Shown piece by piece: positions 15,239 to 24,677 of a stretch of DNA of 42,029 nt (position 1 is its first letter; every line of letters begins with the position of its first letter). This DNA comes from Oscillospiraceae bacterium (GTDB lineage: Bacteria > Bacillota > Clostridia > Oscillospirales > Ruminococcaceae). A program made the translations under genes and the position numbers. The notes under the pieces are model-generated. The model was not told the origin of the DNA. It saw only the letters and a program-made list of their open reading frames with translations, and did no database searches. Location of the stretch: positions 1-42,029 of the forward strand of contig JAFQBH010000003.1 in assembly GCA_017399765.1 (NCBI GenBank). Direction: 5' to 3'.

Positions 15239-15267
15239 TTGTAATCCGACTGAATTAAAGCTATAAT
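15239..15267 (+). promoter_or_regulatory. Promoter of the nitroreductase-GNAT operon
   Basis: TTGTAA (15239-15244) and TATAAT (15262-15267) are 17 bases apart. The expected transcript start near 15274 rules out the TTG at 15271 as start codon. Confidence 0.7.
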
Positions 15268-15303
15268 ATATTGGCAACGATAAACGAAAGGATTGATTTT
15301 TAC

Positions 15304-15837
15304 ATGACTGAACTTATCAAAATTATGCAGCAGCGCCAGAGCTGCAGAAGTTTTTCCGAAAAACCCGTTGAGGCCGAAAAAATTGTTTCCTGCATAAATG
15401 CTGCCTGTCTTGCTCCTTCCGCATGCAACACCCAGCCTTATCATTTCTATATTGCCCATGCACCGGAAGCTGTTGCCGTTGCCGCAGAATATTGCAAAGG
15501 CGAAAAAGTTAACAAATGGGTCGGCGAGGCAAAAGCTTTTGTTCTTATAACCCAGGAACACGCCGAGATTCCCGCAGCAAATTCCGAAGCAAGAAAACGC
15601 GATTACCGCCAGTATGATATCGGTCTTATGATCGAAAACTTCTGCCTTGAAGCGACCGAGCTCGGACTCGGAACCTGCATTCTCGGCGTTTTCAATGAAG
15701 AAAAACTTAAAGCAAATTTCAGAATCCCGAGCCCGAAATCCATCGCTCTCGTTATTGCAATAGGATATCCTGCGGATTCCGAAATCCGTAAAAAACACCG
15801 CAAACCCCTTGAAGAAATGATAACCTATCTTCGCTGA
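15304..15837 (+). CDS. Nitroreductase-family FMN oxidoreductase
   Basis: The 177-residue protein shows the nitroreductase fold: the FMN phosphate motif RQSCRSFSEKPVE at the start, LAPSACNTQPYHF, then GLMIENFCLEATELGLGTC and VIAIGYP. Members use FMN and NAD(P)H to reduce nitro, quinone or related compounds; the substrate is not predictable. The ATG at 15304 is used because the promoter lies too close to the upstream TTG. The stop TGA overlaps the next ATG by one base (TGATG). Confidence 0.88.
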   Translation: MTELIKIMQQRQSCRSFSEKPVEAEKIVSCINAACLAPSACNTQPYHFYIAHAPEAVAVAAEYCKGEKVNKWVGEAKAFVLITQEHAEIPAANSEARKRDYRQYDIGLMIENFCLEATELGLGTCILGVFNEEKLKANFRIPSPKSIALVIAIGYPADSEIRKKHRKPLEEMITYLR

Positions 15838-16277
15838 TGAAAAACATTCGCAGAGCAGAAGCAAAAGATTTTGAAAGAATTTCGGAAATCGAAATTTTTA
15901 ACTATCGGCTGAATTTTTATCCGATTTTTAAGGACGATGAATTTTATTTTTCCGAACTTTCGGTTTCAAAAAAAGCGAAGGAATATCTTCCCGAAGCGGA
16001 AAAATTTTTTGTTTATGATGACGGCGCAATAAAAGGCTTTGTTATGGTTGAAGGAAAACAGGTAAAAAAGCTTTTTGTTGAACCGGTTTTGCAAGGAAAT
16101 TCCATAGGCGCAAAGCTTTTGGATTTTGCGGTTTCTGAAAAAGGCGCGGATTTTCTTTGGGCGCTTGAAAAGAACAAAAGGGCAATCGCTTTTTATGAAC
16201 GCCGGGGTTTTTGTCTTTCCGGCGAAAGAAAATTTGAAGAAGGCACCGAAGAATATCTTGTTGAAATGAAAAGATAA
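15837..16277 (+). CDS. GNAT-family N-acetyltransferase
   Basis: The 146-residue protein has the GNAT layout: IRRAEAKDFERISEIE at the start, KKLFVEPVLQGNSIGAKLL (acetyl-CoA loop) near 77-95, and NKRAIAFYERRGFCLSGERK near 119-138. The acceptor is unknown. It is translationally coupled to the nitroreductase gene and ends at a terminator. Confidence 0.85.
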   Translation: MKNIRRAEAKDFERISEIEIFNYRLNFYPIFKDDEFYFSELSVSKKAKEYLPEAEKFFVYDDGAIKGFVMVEGKQVKKLFVEPVLQGNSIGAKLLDFAVSEKGADFLWALEKNKRAIAFYERRGFCLSGERKFEEGTEEYLVEMKR

Positions 16278-16280
16278 TTA

Positions 16281-16316
16281 AAAAGGGCAGGAACAGAAAA
16301 AATCCTGCCTTTTGTT
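16281..16316 (+). terminator. Terminator between the GNAT gene and hflX
   Basis: GGCAGGA (16286-16292) pairs with TCCTGCC (16303-16309), followed by TTTTG. hflX begins only 25 bases further, so some read-through is likely because no separate promoter is visible. Confidence 0.7.
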
Positions 16317-16340
16317 TTCGGTTAAGGAGAACCACAAAAA

Positions 16341-17585
16341 ATGATAGAAAACGAAAACAAAATCCAAAGGGCAATTCTTGTTGCGGCGGATTGCGGCGAT
16401 TGGGACGCACAAGTTTCCATAGATGAACTTGAGGAACTTGCGAAAAGCGCCGGAGCCGAAGTTGTCGCAAAAGTAATCCAGGTAAGAAAAGATTATGATA
16501 AGGCAACCCTTATAGGGCGCGGAAAACTGGACGAAGTCCGGGAACTTGCAGAGGCGAATGACGCCGATATCCTTATCTTCGACCACGAACTCACCGCCGC
16601 GAATATCCGGAATCTTGAAGAAGCAACGGGTCTTGGAGTTATTGACCGCACCATGCTCATTCTTGATATTTTTGCCGCAAGAGCGCAGACAAGAGCGGGC
16701 CGTTTGCAGGTCGAACTTGCCCAATACAAATACCGCCTTCCGCGCCTTGAGGGAATGGGAAAAAACCTTTCCCGTCTTGGCGGCGGAATCGGCACAAGAG
16801 GCCCGGGTGAATCCAAGCTTGAAAGTGACCGCCGGCATATAAGAAGACGCATAGAAAGCCTTGAGCGAAAACTCGAGGAACTTTCTGCCAACCGGGAACT
16901 TATCCGTTCCAGAAGAAAAAAGGAAGGAATCATCACCGCGGCGATAATCGGTTATACAAACGCCGGAAAATCCACACTGCTCAACCGCCTTACAAATGCA
17001 GGAGTTCTTTCGGAAGATAAGCTTTTTGCGACCCTTGATCCAACCGCAAGAAGCCTTGAACTTCCGGACGGAAGAAGCATTATGCTTGTTGATACGGTCG
17101 GCTTTGTAAGAAGGCTTCCGCATCATCTTGTTGAAGCTTTTAAATCCACCCTTGAAGAAACTGTTCAGGCGGATATTCTTATCAACGTCTGCGACATTTC
17201 TTCCGGGGAAGCGGATTCCCAGACCGAGGTGACAAGAGAGCTTCTTCAAAGCCTTAAAGCGGACAAAAGTCCAATGCTCAACGTCCTCAACAAATGCGAC
17301 CTTCTTGAAGGCGAACTTCCGATTTGTACAGATGACTGCGTTATGATTTCCGCTGCAACCGGTTTCGGAATTGAAGAAATGCTCCGGAAACTTTCAAAAA
17401 TGCTTCCGCCGAGCCAGATCAGAATGAACCTTCTTATTCCTTATTCAAACGGCGGAATTTCCGCCGAAATCCGTGAAAGCGGAAGAATTTTCAGCGAGGA
17501 ATTCACCGAAAACGGAACGCTTATCGATGCGCTTGTTGACGTAAAAATCCTCCATAAAGTTGAAAAATTCCAGGTAATGGAATAA
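16341..17585 (+). CDS. hflX: HflX, ribosome-associated GTPase
   Basis: The 414-residue protein has the HflX N-terminal domain (ATLIGRGKLDEV, FDHELTAANIRNLEE), the glycine-rich linker RLGGGIGTRGPGESKLE, and the GTPase domain with G1 GYTNAGKST, G3 DTVG and G4 NKCD. HflX splits stalled ribosomes and rescues them under stress. AGGAGA precedes the ATG. A strong terminator follows. Confidence 0.95.
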   Translation: MIENENKIQRAILVAADCGDWDAQVSIDELEELAKSAGAEVVAKVIQVRKDYDKATLIGRGKLDEVRELAEANDADILIFDHELTAANIRNLEEATGLGVIDRTMLILDIFAARAQTRAGRLQVELAQYKYRLPRLEGMGKNLSRLGGGIGTRGPGESKLESDRRHIRRRIESLERKLEELSANRELIRSRRKKEGIITAAIIGYTNAGKSTLLNRLTNAGVLSEDKLFATLDPTARSLELPDGRSIMLVDTVGFVRRLPHHLVEAFKSTLEETVQADILINVCDISSGEADSQTEVTRELLQSLKADKSPMLNVLNKCDLLEGELPICTDDCVMISAATGFGIEEMLRKLSKMLPPSQIRMNLLIPYSNGGISAEIRESGRIFSEEFTENGTLIDALVDVKILHKVEKFQVME

Positions 17586-17617
17586 AAAAGACGGAACGCT
17601 TCGTTCCGTCTTTTTTT
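17584..17617 (+). terminator. Terminator of hflX
   Basis: AAAGACGGAACG pairs with CGTTCCGTCTTT around a CTT loop, followed by a run of T. Confidence 0.9.
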
Positions 17618-17640
17618 GCCGAATAATTTATGCAATTCTA

Positions 17641-17710
17641 TTGACATAAAAAGCCCGCTGGTATATACTCAAGATGTAATTCATATGAATGTTTGTTCAT
17701 ATGTTCATAT
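17641..17710 (+). promoter_or_regulatory. Promoter and TTCATATG operator of the metal-resistance operon
   Basis: TTGACA (17641-17646) and TATACT (17664-17669) are 17 bases apart. Directly downstream is the perfect 12-bp palindrome ATTCATATGAAT (17679-17690), followed by TTCATATG (17696-17703) and TTCATAT (17704-17710). AT-rich repeats of this kind just after the -10 are typical ArsR/SmtB operators. Confidence 0.75.
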
Positions 17711-17734
17711 CTTCATTATGAGGAGATGATTTTT

Positions 17735-18076
17735 TTGGCGGATATCCATCCCGAACATGCGCATATAATCGAACAGACAAAAGCCAACATGCCTTCTGAA
17801 GAGATCCTTGAAAAAACCGCGGAGGTTTTCAAGGTTTTCGGCGATAAAACAAGAATAAGAATTCTCGCCGCTCTTTCCGAAGGGGAAATGTGCGTCTGCT
17901 GTCTTTGCGACCTTCTTGAAATGAGCCAAAGTGCGGTTTCTCACCAGCTTTCGGTTCTTAAAGCCGCAAGACTTATTAAAAGCCGCAGAGAGGGAAAACA
18001 GATGTATTATTCCCTCGATGATGCCCATATCGGCGCAATTCTCTGCACCGGAATTTCTCACGTTGAGGAGGACTGA
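17735..18076 (+). CDS. ArsR/SmtB metal-sensing repressor, CadC-like
   Basis: TTG at 17735 with GGAG nine bases before it gives 113 residues. The winged helix is clear (VFKVFGDKTRIRILAALSEG, SQSAVSHQLSVLKAARLI). EMCVCCLCDLLE carries four closely spaced Cys in the helix where CadC has its Cys-Val-Cys metal site, pointing to a thiolate sensor for Cd, Pb or Zn. His residues (HPEHAHI) near the N-terminus could add ligands. It sits four bases before the P-type ATPase gene and should repress the operon until metal binds. Confidence 0.88.
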   Translation: MADIHPEHAHIIEQTKANMPSEEILEKTAEVFKVFGDKTRIRILAALSEGEMCVCCLCDLLEMSQSAVSHQLSVLKAARLIKSRREGKQMYYSLDDAHIGAILCTGISHVEED

Positions 18077-18079
18077 AAA

Positions 18080-20059
18080 ATGGCCTGCAAATGTCACGAA
18101 CACGAAGAAGAACATTGCCACGACCATTGCTGCGAGCATGAACATGAACATTGTCATGATGACCACTGTTCCTGCCACGAGCATCACGGTCACTGTCACG
18201 AAGGCTGCGCATGCCAAGGCGGAAAAGACAGCGATGATATAAAAAAAGATTTGATCGTAATAGGAATCTGCGCGGCTTTTTTTGCACTCAGCTTTATTCC
18301 TTTTTTAAAACCTTTTGCAATTTTTATTTGCCTTGCAGTAACTCTCGTTGCCGGAAGAGAAGTTTTGAAGGAAGGCTTTGAAGATCTTCTTCATTTTCAT
18401 TTCGGTGAAGAAACCCTTATGTCAATCGCAGTTGTTGCCGCATTCCTCATCGGTGAATATGTTGAGGGAACAATGGTCGCTCTGCTCTTCACATTTGGCG
18501 AAAATCTTGAAGGTCTTGCTGTGGACCGTTCCAAAAAGAATATCGCCGCCCTTGCGGATATCCGTCCGGATACCGCCAACGTAATTTGCCCCCATGATGG
18601 GGATATCGAAACCGTTCCGGCTAAGGAAGTTGAAATCGGTTCCGAAATTATAGTAAAAGTCGGCGAAAGAGTTCCGCTGGATTGCGTAGTTCTTTCCGAA
18701 AGCGTAATGGCGGATTCTTCCGCGCTTACGGGAGAAAGCCTTCCGGTACATATTGAACCCGGCGAAATTCTTAAGGCGGGCTGTGTTGTACTCGGAAGCC
18801 CTGCCCACGGAAAAACAATAAGCGGTTACGGAGATTCCGCCGCCGCAAGAATTATCGAAATGGTCGAAGGCGCATCCGCAAAAAAAGGCGCAACCGAAAA
18901 ATTCATCACCCGTTTCTCCGAAATTTATACCCCGATCGTAATTGTTCTTGCGCTTTTGGTTTTCCTTGTTCCCTGGGTTTTCGGCTGGCTTCCTTTTTCC
19001 GAAGCAACCCATCGCGCCCTTGTTTTCCTTGTTTCAAGCTGCCCCTGCGCTCTTGTTCTTTCGATTCCGCTTGCCTATTTTGCGGGAATCGGTTCCGCAT
19101 CAAAACACGGCGTCATAATCAAAGGTTCGGAATATTGCGAGCGCCTTGCAAACGTAAAGAACGCTGTTTTTGACAAAACCGGAACCCTCACTTCCGGAAT
19201 CCTCCGGGTTTCCGAAATCCGGACTTCGGAGGGTTTTTCCGAAGAAGAAATCCTTCGGTTTTCCGCGGCGGCGGAAGCTCTTTCCGACCACCCCATTGCA
19301 AAATGCGTTGTTGCGGAAGCGGAAAAAAGAGGAATCGAATTTCCTTCTGCTGATAAGGTCAACGAAATTGCCGGTGAAGGCGTTACTGTAACTTTCGGCG
19401 AAACTTCGGTGATTTGCGGCAACAAAAAGCTCTTTGAGCATATGAGCATCGAACTTCCGAAAGAGAACGGTGCAAATCTTTATGTTGCGCTCAACGGAAC
19501 CTTTGCCGGAAGCATTTTTCTTGAAGATACCATTCGGGAAGAAGCGAAGGAAAGTCTTGAAAAACTCCGCATGCTCGGAGTTGAGCACAGCTTTATGCTC
19601 ACCGGAGATAATGAGCACGCCGCCGCAAAAATTGCGAAAGAATGCGGGGTTGAAGGCTTTTTTGCTTCCCTTATGCCGGAGGATAAGGTTGACAGAATTG
19701 AAGAAATCAAAAAAAGCGGCGTAACCGTTTTCACCGGTGACGGAATCAACGATGCGCCGGTGCTCGCGGCGGCAGATATTGGTGCGGCAATGGGAATGGG
19801 AACCGACGCCGCAATCGAATCCGCCGATATCGTTCTTATGAAAGGCGGCGTTTCCGCCCTTCCGAAAGCGGTTGCAATTGCAAAAAAGATAATGAATTGT
19901 GTTCGCCAGAACGTAATTTTCATAATGGCGGTAAAGGTCGCGGTGCTCATTCTTGGCGCTCTCGGCTATGCGCCCATCTGGCTTGCGGTTTTTGCGGATG
20001 TCGGCGTTTGCCTTTTGACCGTTCTCTGGTCACTCCGCCTTCTCAGAATAAAATTATGA
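18080..20059 (+). CDS. P1B-type Zn/Cd/Pb-exporting ATPase with His/Cys-rich N-terminal tail
   Basis: The 659-residue pump has the P-type core: TGES, SCPCAL in the metal-binding helix, phosphorylation site DKTGTLT, DHPIAK and GDGINDAP. The CPC motif plus Lys and Asp in the last helices (MAVKVAV, FADVGVCLL) fit the Zn/Cd/Pb class (ZntA/CadA). There is no HMA domain; instead the first 48 residues contain 15 His and 11 Cys, a likely metal-binding tail. It exports toxic divalent metals using ATP. It follows the CadC-like repressor in one operon. Which metal dominates is not certain. Confidence 0.92.
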   Translation: MACKCHEHEEEHCHDHCCEHEHEHCHDDHCSCHEHHGHCHEGCACQGGKDSDDIKKDLIVIGICAAFFALSFIPFLKPFAIFICLAVTLVAGREVLKEGFEDLLHFHFGEETLMSIAVVAAFLIGEYVEGTMVALLFTFGENLEGLAVDRSKKNIAALADIRPDTANVICPHDGDIETVPAKEVEIGSEIIVKVGERVPLDCVVLSESVMADSSALTGESLPVHIEPGEILKAGCVVLGSPAHGKTISGYGDSAAARIIEMVEGASAKKGATEKFITRFSEIYTPIVIVLALLVFLVPWVFGWLPFSEATHRALVFLVSSCPCALVLSIPLAYFAGIGSASKHGVIIKGSEYCERLANVKNAVFDKTGTLTSGILRVSEIRTSEGFSEEEILRFSAAAEALSDHPIAKCVVAEAEKRGIEFPSADKVNEIAGEGVTVTFGETSVICGNKKLFEHMSIELPKENGANLYVALNGTFAGSIFLEDTIREEAKESLEKLRMLGVEHSFMLTGDNEHAAAKIAKECGVEGFFASLMPEDKVDRIEEIKKSGVTVFTGDGINDAPVLAAADIGAAMGMGTDAAIESADIVLMKGGVSALPKAVAIAKKIMNCVRQNVIFIMAVKVAVLILGALGYAPIWLAVFADVGVCLLTVLWSLRLLRIKL

Positions 20060-20065
20060 TAAAAT

Positions 20066-20099
20066 AAAAAAAGACCTGTGCAATGCACAGGTCTTTTTT
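20066..20099. terminator. Bidirectional terminator between the ATPase gene and rex
   Basis: AAGACCTGTGC (20071-20081) pairs with GCACAGGTCTT (20085-20095), flanked by A and T runs. It ends both convergent genes. Confidence 0.9.
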
Positions 20100-20105
20100 G
20101 CTTTT

Positions 20106-20756
20106 TTATCTTTCGTTTTTCCAAAACTCTTTTTCGTTGATACGGAAAGAAAGAGTTAAAAGGCTGTCGCTGAGATGAACGTTCTGAACTTCGATTTTGT
20201 CGGTTGAACGAAGATCGACCGGGGCAAAGTTCCAAACACCCTTTACGCCGCCTTTTATGGATTTTTCAAGAATTTCTTCGGCTACGCCGGCGGGAGTTGT
20301 TATAACAACGATATCGACTTTGTTTGCGGCAAGATATTCATCAAGAGAACTGACGTTAAGGATCGGAATTCCGCAAATCTGCATTCCGTCAAACATAAGG
20401 TTGTTGTCGAAAACCGCGTCAATGAAGAAACCGTCGTTATTGAAATCTTTAAAACTTATGATTGCACGGCCAAGGTTTCCGGCGCCGATAACGACCATAT
20501 GGTGTTCTTCTTTAATTCCGAGAAGACCGGAAAGCCAGTTTTTAAGAGTATCCGGGTGATAGTTTTCAACGCCGCCGCAAGTAAAGAAATCCTGTCTTAC
20601 CTGTGCGCTGGTGTTACCGATTCTTTTTGCAAGTTCACCGGAAGTGACAGTTTGTTTTCCTTCCGCAAGCATTATGCAAACGTGACGATAATAAGCAGGA
20701 AGACGTCTTGCAAGGGCATCGGAAAGATTTTTTTTGTCAAGAGCATTATTTCCCAT
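20106..20756 (-). CDS. rex: Redox-sensing repressor Rex, with diverged DNA-binding wing
   Basis: The ATG at 20756 has AAGGAGG before it. The 216-residue protein has a winged helix (residues 10-65, with ARRLPAYYRH and SAQVRQDF) and a Rossmann domain (GAGNLGRAI near 91-99), plus a C-terminal swap helix. Rex senses NADH/NAD and represses fermentation genes. Typical Rex proteins have FGEFGKRGVGYDV after the recognition helix; here the stretch is FFTCGGVENYHPDTL, about six residues shorter and without the Gly-Tyr wing. Operator preference may differ. It has its own promoter. Confidence 0.88.
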   Translation of the reverse strand: MGNNALDKKNLSDALARRLPAYYRHVCIMLAEGKQTVTSGELAKRIGNTSAQVRQDFFTCGGVENYHPDTLKNWLSGLLGIKEEHHMVVIGAGNLGRAIISFKDFNNDGFFIDAVFDNNLMFDGMQICGIPILNVSSLDEYLAANKVDIVVITTPAGVAEEILEKSIKGGVKGVWNFAPVDLRSTDKIEVQNVHLSDSLLTLSFRINEKEFWKNER

Positions 20757-20799
20757 GATTTTCCTCCTTGGCGGGAACACCGCTCGAAAATATAAACAT

Positions 20800-20828
20800 A
20801 TTATATATTCAATTTAAAGGTTTTGCAA
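20800..20828 (-). promoter_or_regulatory. Promoter of rex
   Basis: On the minus strand TTGCAA (20823-20828) and TATAAT (20800-20805) are 17 bases apart. The rest of the roughly 300-base gap up to the sigma gene (20829-21040) is AT-rich; I see no clear sigma-gene promoter or RNA in it. Confidence 0.65.
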
Positions 20829-21057
20829 TAACCAAAATGTGAAAAATGTATCATTTTTGTCAGATTTTAAAGATTTTTTATATATTTTTTACAGAAAATC
20901 GAAAAAAACTGTGTTTATATTACGGACAAAGCAAAGGGTGTTTACTGAAATAAAAGACAATTTTAAGAAATTTTAATTTTTTATGTGTAATATTTTATGA
21001 AAAAATCTGTCATTAAGAATGAAAGGCTTTTCGATTAGGAAAAAAGGAGGTGCGCGG

Positions 21058-21615
21058 TTGGAAGATAAGGATATAATCCGGCTTTATTTTGAAAGGGACG
21101 AAGAAGCTATCCGCAAGACGGAAGAAAAATACGGCGGATATTGCTATAAGACGGCGGAAAACATTCTCGGCGATTCCGGAAAGGCGGAAGAATGTCTTAA
21201 TTCCGCGCTGCTTGCCGTCTGGAATTCGGTTCCGCCGAATGAACCGAAAAATCTTAAGATATATCTTGCGAAAATCGCCCGGAATTTTGCCGTTGGAATC
21301 CTTGAAAAGGAAAAGGCGGAAAAGCGCGGCGGCGGTGTTCTGGAAATTGCCGCGGAAGAACTTTCGGAAGCGCTTCCTTCAAAAGAAAGCGTTGAGGAAG
21401 ATTATATCGCAAGGGAACTTGGCGAAAGCATAAATCTTTTTGTTTCAAAACTTCCGGAAAAGGAAAGAAAAATTTTTATCCGGCGCTATTTCTTTTTTGA
21501 AACTCCGGAAAAAATCGGCGAAAAATTCGGTTTTTCACCAAACCGCGTTTCGGTGATTTTGCACAGAACGCGAAAGAAACTTAAAAATTTTCTTGAAAAG
21601 GAGGGGCTTTTTTGA
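21058..21615 (+). CDS. Sigma-70 family (ECF-type) RNA polymerase sigma factor
   Basis: TTG at 21058 follows AGGAGGTG and is preferred over the ATG at 21019. The 185-residue protein has region 2 (IIRLYFERDEEAIRKTEEKY, ILGDSGKAEECLNSALLAVW) and region 4 (LPEKERKIFIRRYFFFETPE, FSPNRVSVILHRTRKKLK). It should direct polymerase to a small regulon. Its stop overlaps the next gene's ATG (TGATG), so sigma and membrane partner are made together. Confidence 0.88.
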   Translation: MEDKDIIRLYFERDEEAIRKTEEKYGGYCYKTAENILGDSGKAEECLNSALLAVWNSVPPNEPKNLKIYLAKIARNFAVGILEKEKAEKRGGGVLEIAAEELSEALPSKESVEEDYIARELGESINLFVSKLPEKERKIFIRRYFFFETPEKIGEKFGFSPNRVSVILHRTRKKLKNFLEKEGLF

Positions 21616-22325
21616 TGAAAGAAAAGGATATCATTTCCGCAATGGAATTTATTGACGAAAAATATATTGAAGAAAGCGAAAATTTTTCAAAAAAGCGTTT
21701 TAAAACAAAAGCGAGCCTTTTGCTTGCGGCGGCGCTTTTGGTTTTGTTTTCGGTAACGGCGGTTGCGGCGGCAAAATTTTTCAATACCGTTAACGAGGGC
21801 GAAATTGTTTTTATGGAGGCCCTCGGCGGATACAGCGGCGATCATTACAGTATCCGTTTCAACATCGACGTTGCGGAGGATTCGGACCAGTTTCTCCATG
21901 ATTATTATGTTCCGGCCTATCTTGAGGAAAACGAAAACTGGACAGATTGCGGCGGAGAAGCAGGCGAAACGTTCAACGTAATGGTTTATGATAATTACGG
22001 AGAAAATCTTTATGCGATTTTTACACAATATCCCGCATGGAACTATGATAACGGCGCTTCGATAGGTTACGGCGTTCCGGCGGGAACTGAAGTTTCGGAA
22101 GGCGTTTTTGAAATTGACGGCGAAGAACTTTTCTGCGTTGAGTTTTTGCCTTGCGATGACGGATTCCGCGGAGATCCTTTTGGAACAAAGATAATTTTCT
22201 GGTCGGACGGCTATAATATGTTTGTGCTTGAAACAAGGCTCGGTATGGACGAAGAAACGGTTCGGGAAATTATAAGAAGCGCTGAAAAAGTCGAAGATAT
22301 TTCGGAATATGTAAAATATGAATAA
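21615..22325 (+). CDS. Membrane protein, probable anti-sigma factor partner
   Basis: This 236-residue protein has a short cytoplasmic N-terminus (about 1-32, charged), one membrane helix (about 35-55, ASLLLAAALLVLFSVTAVAA), and an extracellular domain ending FGTKIIFWSDGYNMFVLETR and a helical tail, as in DUF4367-type proteins. Its position directly after and overlapping the sigma gene suggests that the N-terminus holds the sigma factor at the membrane. No zinc anti-sigma motif is visible. The signal is unknown. Confidence 0.6.
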   Translation: MKEKDIISAMEFIDEKYIEESENFSKKRFKTKASLLLAAALLVLFSVTAVAAAKFFNTVNEGEIVFMEALGGYSGDHYSIRFNIDVAEDSDQFLHDYYVPAYLEENENWTDCGGEAGETFNVMVYDNYGENLYAIFTQYPAWNYDNGASIGYGVPAGTEVSEGVFEIDGEELFCVEFLPCDDGFRGDPFGTKIIFWSDGYNMFVLETRLGMDEETVREIIRSAEKVEDISEYVKYE

Positions 22326-22356
22326 AAAGAAGCTCCGCAATGCGGAGCTTCTTTTT
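22324..22356. terminator. Bidirectional terminator after the anti-sigma gene
   Basis: AAAAAGAAGCTCCGC (22324-22338) pairs perfectly with GCGGAGCTTCTTTTT (22342-22356). The right end reaches the stop of the convergent MazG-like gene. Confidence 0.9.
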
Positions 22357-22681
22357 ATTCGGTTCTGTTTATGGATTTTTCTTCAGAAAAACCTTCCGGA
22401 TATCTCTTTTTAAGTTTTTCGATGTTGCGCTCAAAAACCTCGTCAAGGCTTATATCAAGAGCGGCGGCGGCTTCCGCAAGATACCAGGCAACGTCGCCCA
22501 GTTCTTTTATAAGCGCTTCCCGGTCAAGTTCGTGCCCATGGAAAAGATGCTTTTTAACAAGGTCGCAGGCTTCGCCGCTTTCGCCGCAAAGACCCATTAC
22601 GGAATTTGTGAGCATCTCTTTTTTATCGAGCTTTTTGTTAAGGGTCACCATTGCAAGCTTCTGGTATTCGTTTATCTCCAT
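22355..22681 (-). CDS. MazG-like nucleotide pyrophosphohydrolase
   Basis: The 108-residue protein fits the single-domain MazG fold: MGLCGESGEACDLVKKHL near 29-46 and IKELGDVAWYLAEAAAALD near 58-76 supply the ExxE and ExxD magnesium ligands. Such enzymes hydrolyse (d)NTPs to monophosphates and are thought to clean abnormal nucleotides. It appears monocistronic. Confidence 0.82.
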   Translation of the reverse strand: MEINEYQKLAMVTLNKKLDKKEMLTNSVMGLCGESGEACDLVKKHLFHGHELDREALIKELGDVAWYLAEAAAALDISLDEVFERNIEKLKKRYPEGFSEEKSINRTE

Positions 22682-22744
22682 TTTTTAAAAACCGCCTTTT
22701 TTATGATCTGGAAAAATTATAAACGATTTTAAGAAAAATTTCAA

Positions 22745-23056
22745 TCAGCCGGGGTACATGGAATCATACCAGACGAAAAAAGGGAAAAAGCGGTAATAAA
22801 CGCCGATGTGGCGGGTTGTTCCCATTTCGCCGGAAGGGTTCGGTCCGCCGCTGAAATAGACAAAATAGGAATCATGGGCGGGGGAATATTCAACATATTC
22901 CGCGTCGTAAAATTCGCCGTAAAGCTGTTCGTTCATATATCTTTCCGCGGCGGATTTTGCGAATTGTTTAGGAAGGATTCCGGAAAACCAGAGGACAAGG
23001 ACCGCAACGCAGACTGTTCCGAGAATAAGGGATATTTTTCGTTTTGAGTTCACCAT
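22745..23056 (-). CDS. Small membrane-anchored protein of unknown function
   Basis: The 103-residue protein has one N-terminal membrane helix (about 8-26, ISLILGTVCVAVLVLWF) and an extracellular part rich in aromatic residues (YVEYSPAHDSYFVYFSGG, GVYYRFFPFFVWYDSMY). The ATG sits inside the end of the upstream gene (aaATGGtga), so it is translationally coupled to the zinc-ribbon gene. I do not recognise the family. Confidence 0.65.
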   Translation of the reverse strand: MVNSKRKISLILGTVCVAVLVLWFSGILPKQFAKSAAERYMNEQLYGEFYDAEYVEYSPAHDSYFVYFSGGPNPSGEMGTTRHIGVYYRFFPFFVWYDSMYPG

Positions 23057-23334
23057 TTATCGCCTTCTTTATGGCCGCAAACAGGGCAGCAGGGATAATT
23101 TGGGTCAACCATTTTGCAGCACCATTTACATTTGACAAGTTCCTCTTTTTTGCAGGGCGGGGTTTTTATAAAATGATATTCTTCACATTCAGGGCAGATA
23201 TAGATATCTACCGGAAGATGTCCTTTTGAGTAATCTCTGTCAAAAAACATACTTTCTTTGCCGAACTGGATATTGTCCTGCCTTACAAAATCAAGGGTAT
23301 TTCCACATTTTTCACATTTGATTTCTTTATACAT
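23050..23334 (-). CDS. Small zinc-ribbon protein
   Basis: The ATG at 23334 with GGAGGG before it gives 94 residues. There are three or four Cys pairs: CEKCG near the start, ICPECEEYH in the middle, and CKWCCK with CCPVCGH at the end, likely binding two zinc ions. Function is unknown. It overlaps the small membrane-protein gene by seven bases. Confidence 0.75.
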   Translation of the reverse strand: MYKEIKCEKCGNTLDFVRQDNIQFGKESMFFDRDYSKGHLPVDIYICPECEEYHFIKTPPCKKEELVKCKWCCKMVDPNYPCCPVCGHKEGDKW

Positions 23335-23418
23335 AAAAAATCCCTCCTTTATAAATAAAGTGTAGCAAATCCGCATTTTTGTTGCAAGGAAAAAGGGAAA
23401 AATTAATAAAACTTTAAG

Positions 23419-23446
23419 AAAAAAGCCTCCCTTTCGGGAGGCTTTT
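23419..23446 (-). terminator. Terminator of gap
   Basis: AAAAGCCTCCC (23421-23431) pairs with GGGAGGCTTTT (23436-23446); on the minus strand a TTTTTT run follows. Confidence 0.85.
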
Positions 23447-23461
23447 GAAAATTCGCAAAAA

Positions 23462-24478
<1,017 letters not shown>

Positions 24479-24510
24479 TTACCTCCATAAATCAATTTTT
24501 TACAGATATC

Positions 24511-24539
24511 ATTTTATAATATTTTTTTAACATTAACAA
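24511..24539 (-). promoter_or_regulatory. gap promoter with a Rex-like half site at the -35
   Basis: On the minus strand TTGTTA (24534-24539) and TAAAAT (24511-24516) are 17 bases apart. The -35 begins TTGTTAATGTTAA (24527-24539); TTGTTAA is a perfect half of the classic Rex operator, the other half being poor. Confidence 0.5.
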
Positions 24540-24677
24540 GGGGTTTTTAATTATTCTGCATTCCTTCACTAAAATTTATTTTTTAAATACTCTGTTTTCG
24601 TCAAGTTGACAAAAAGGCTTGTTTATTTTTCTTTTCTCGGCTATTATAATTGTATAAAATTATAATCGGAGAAATTT

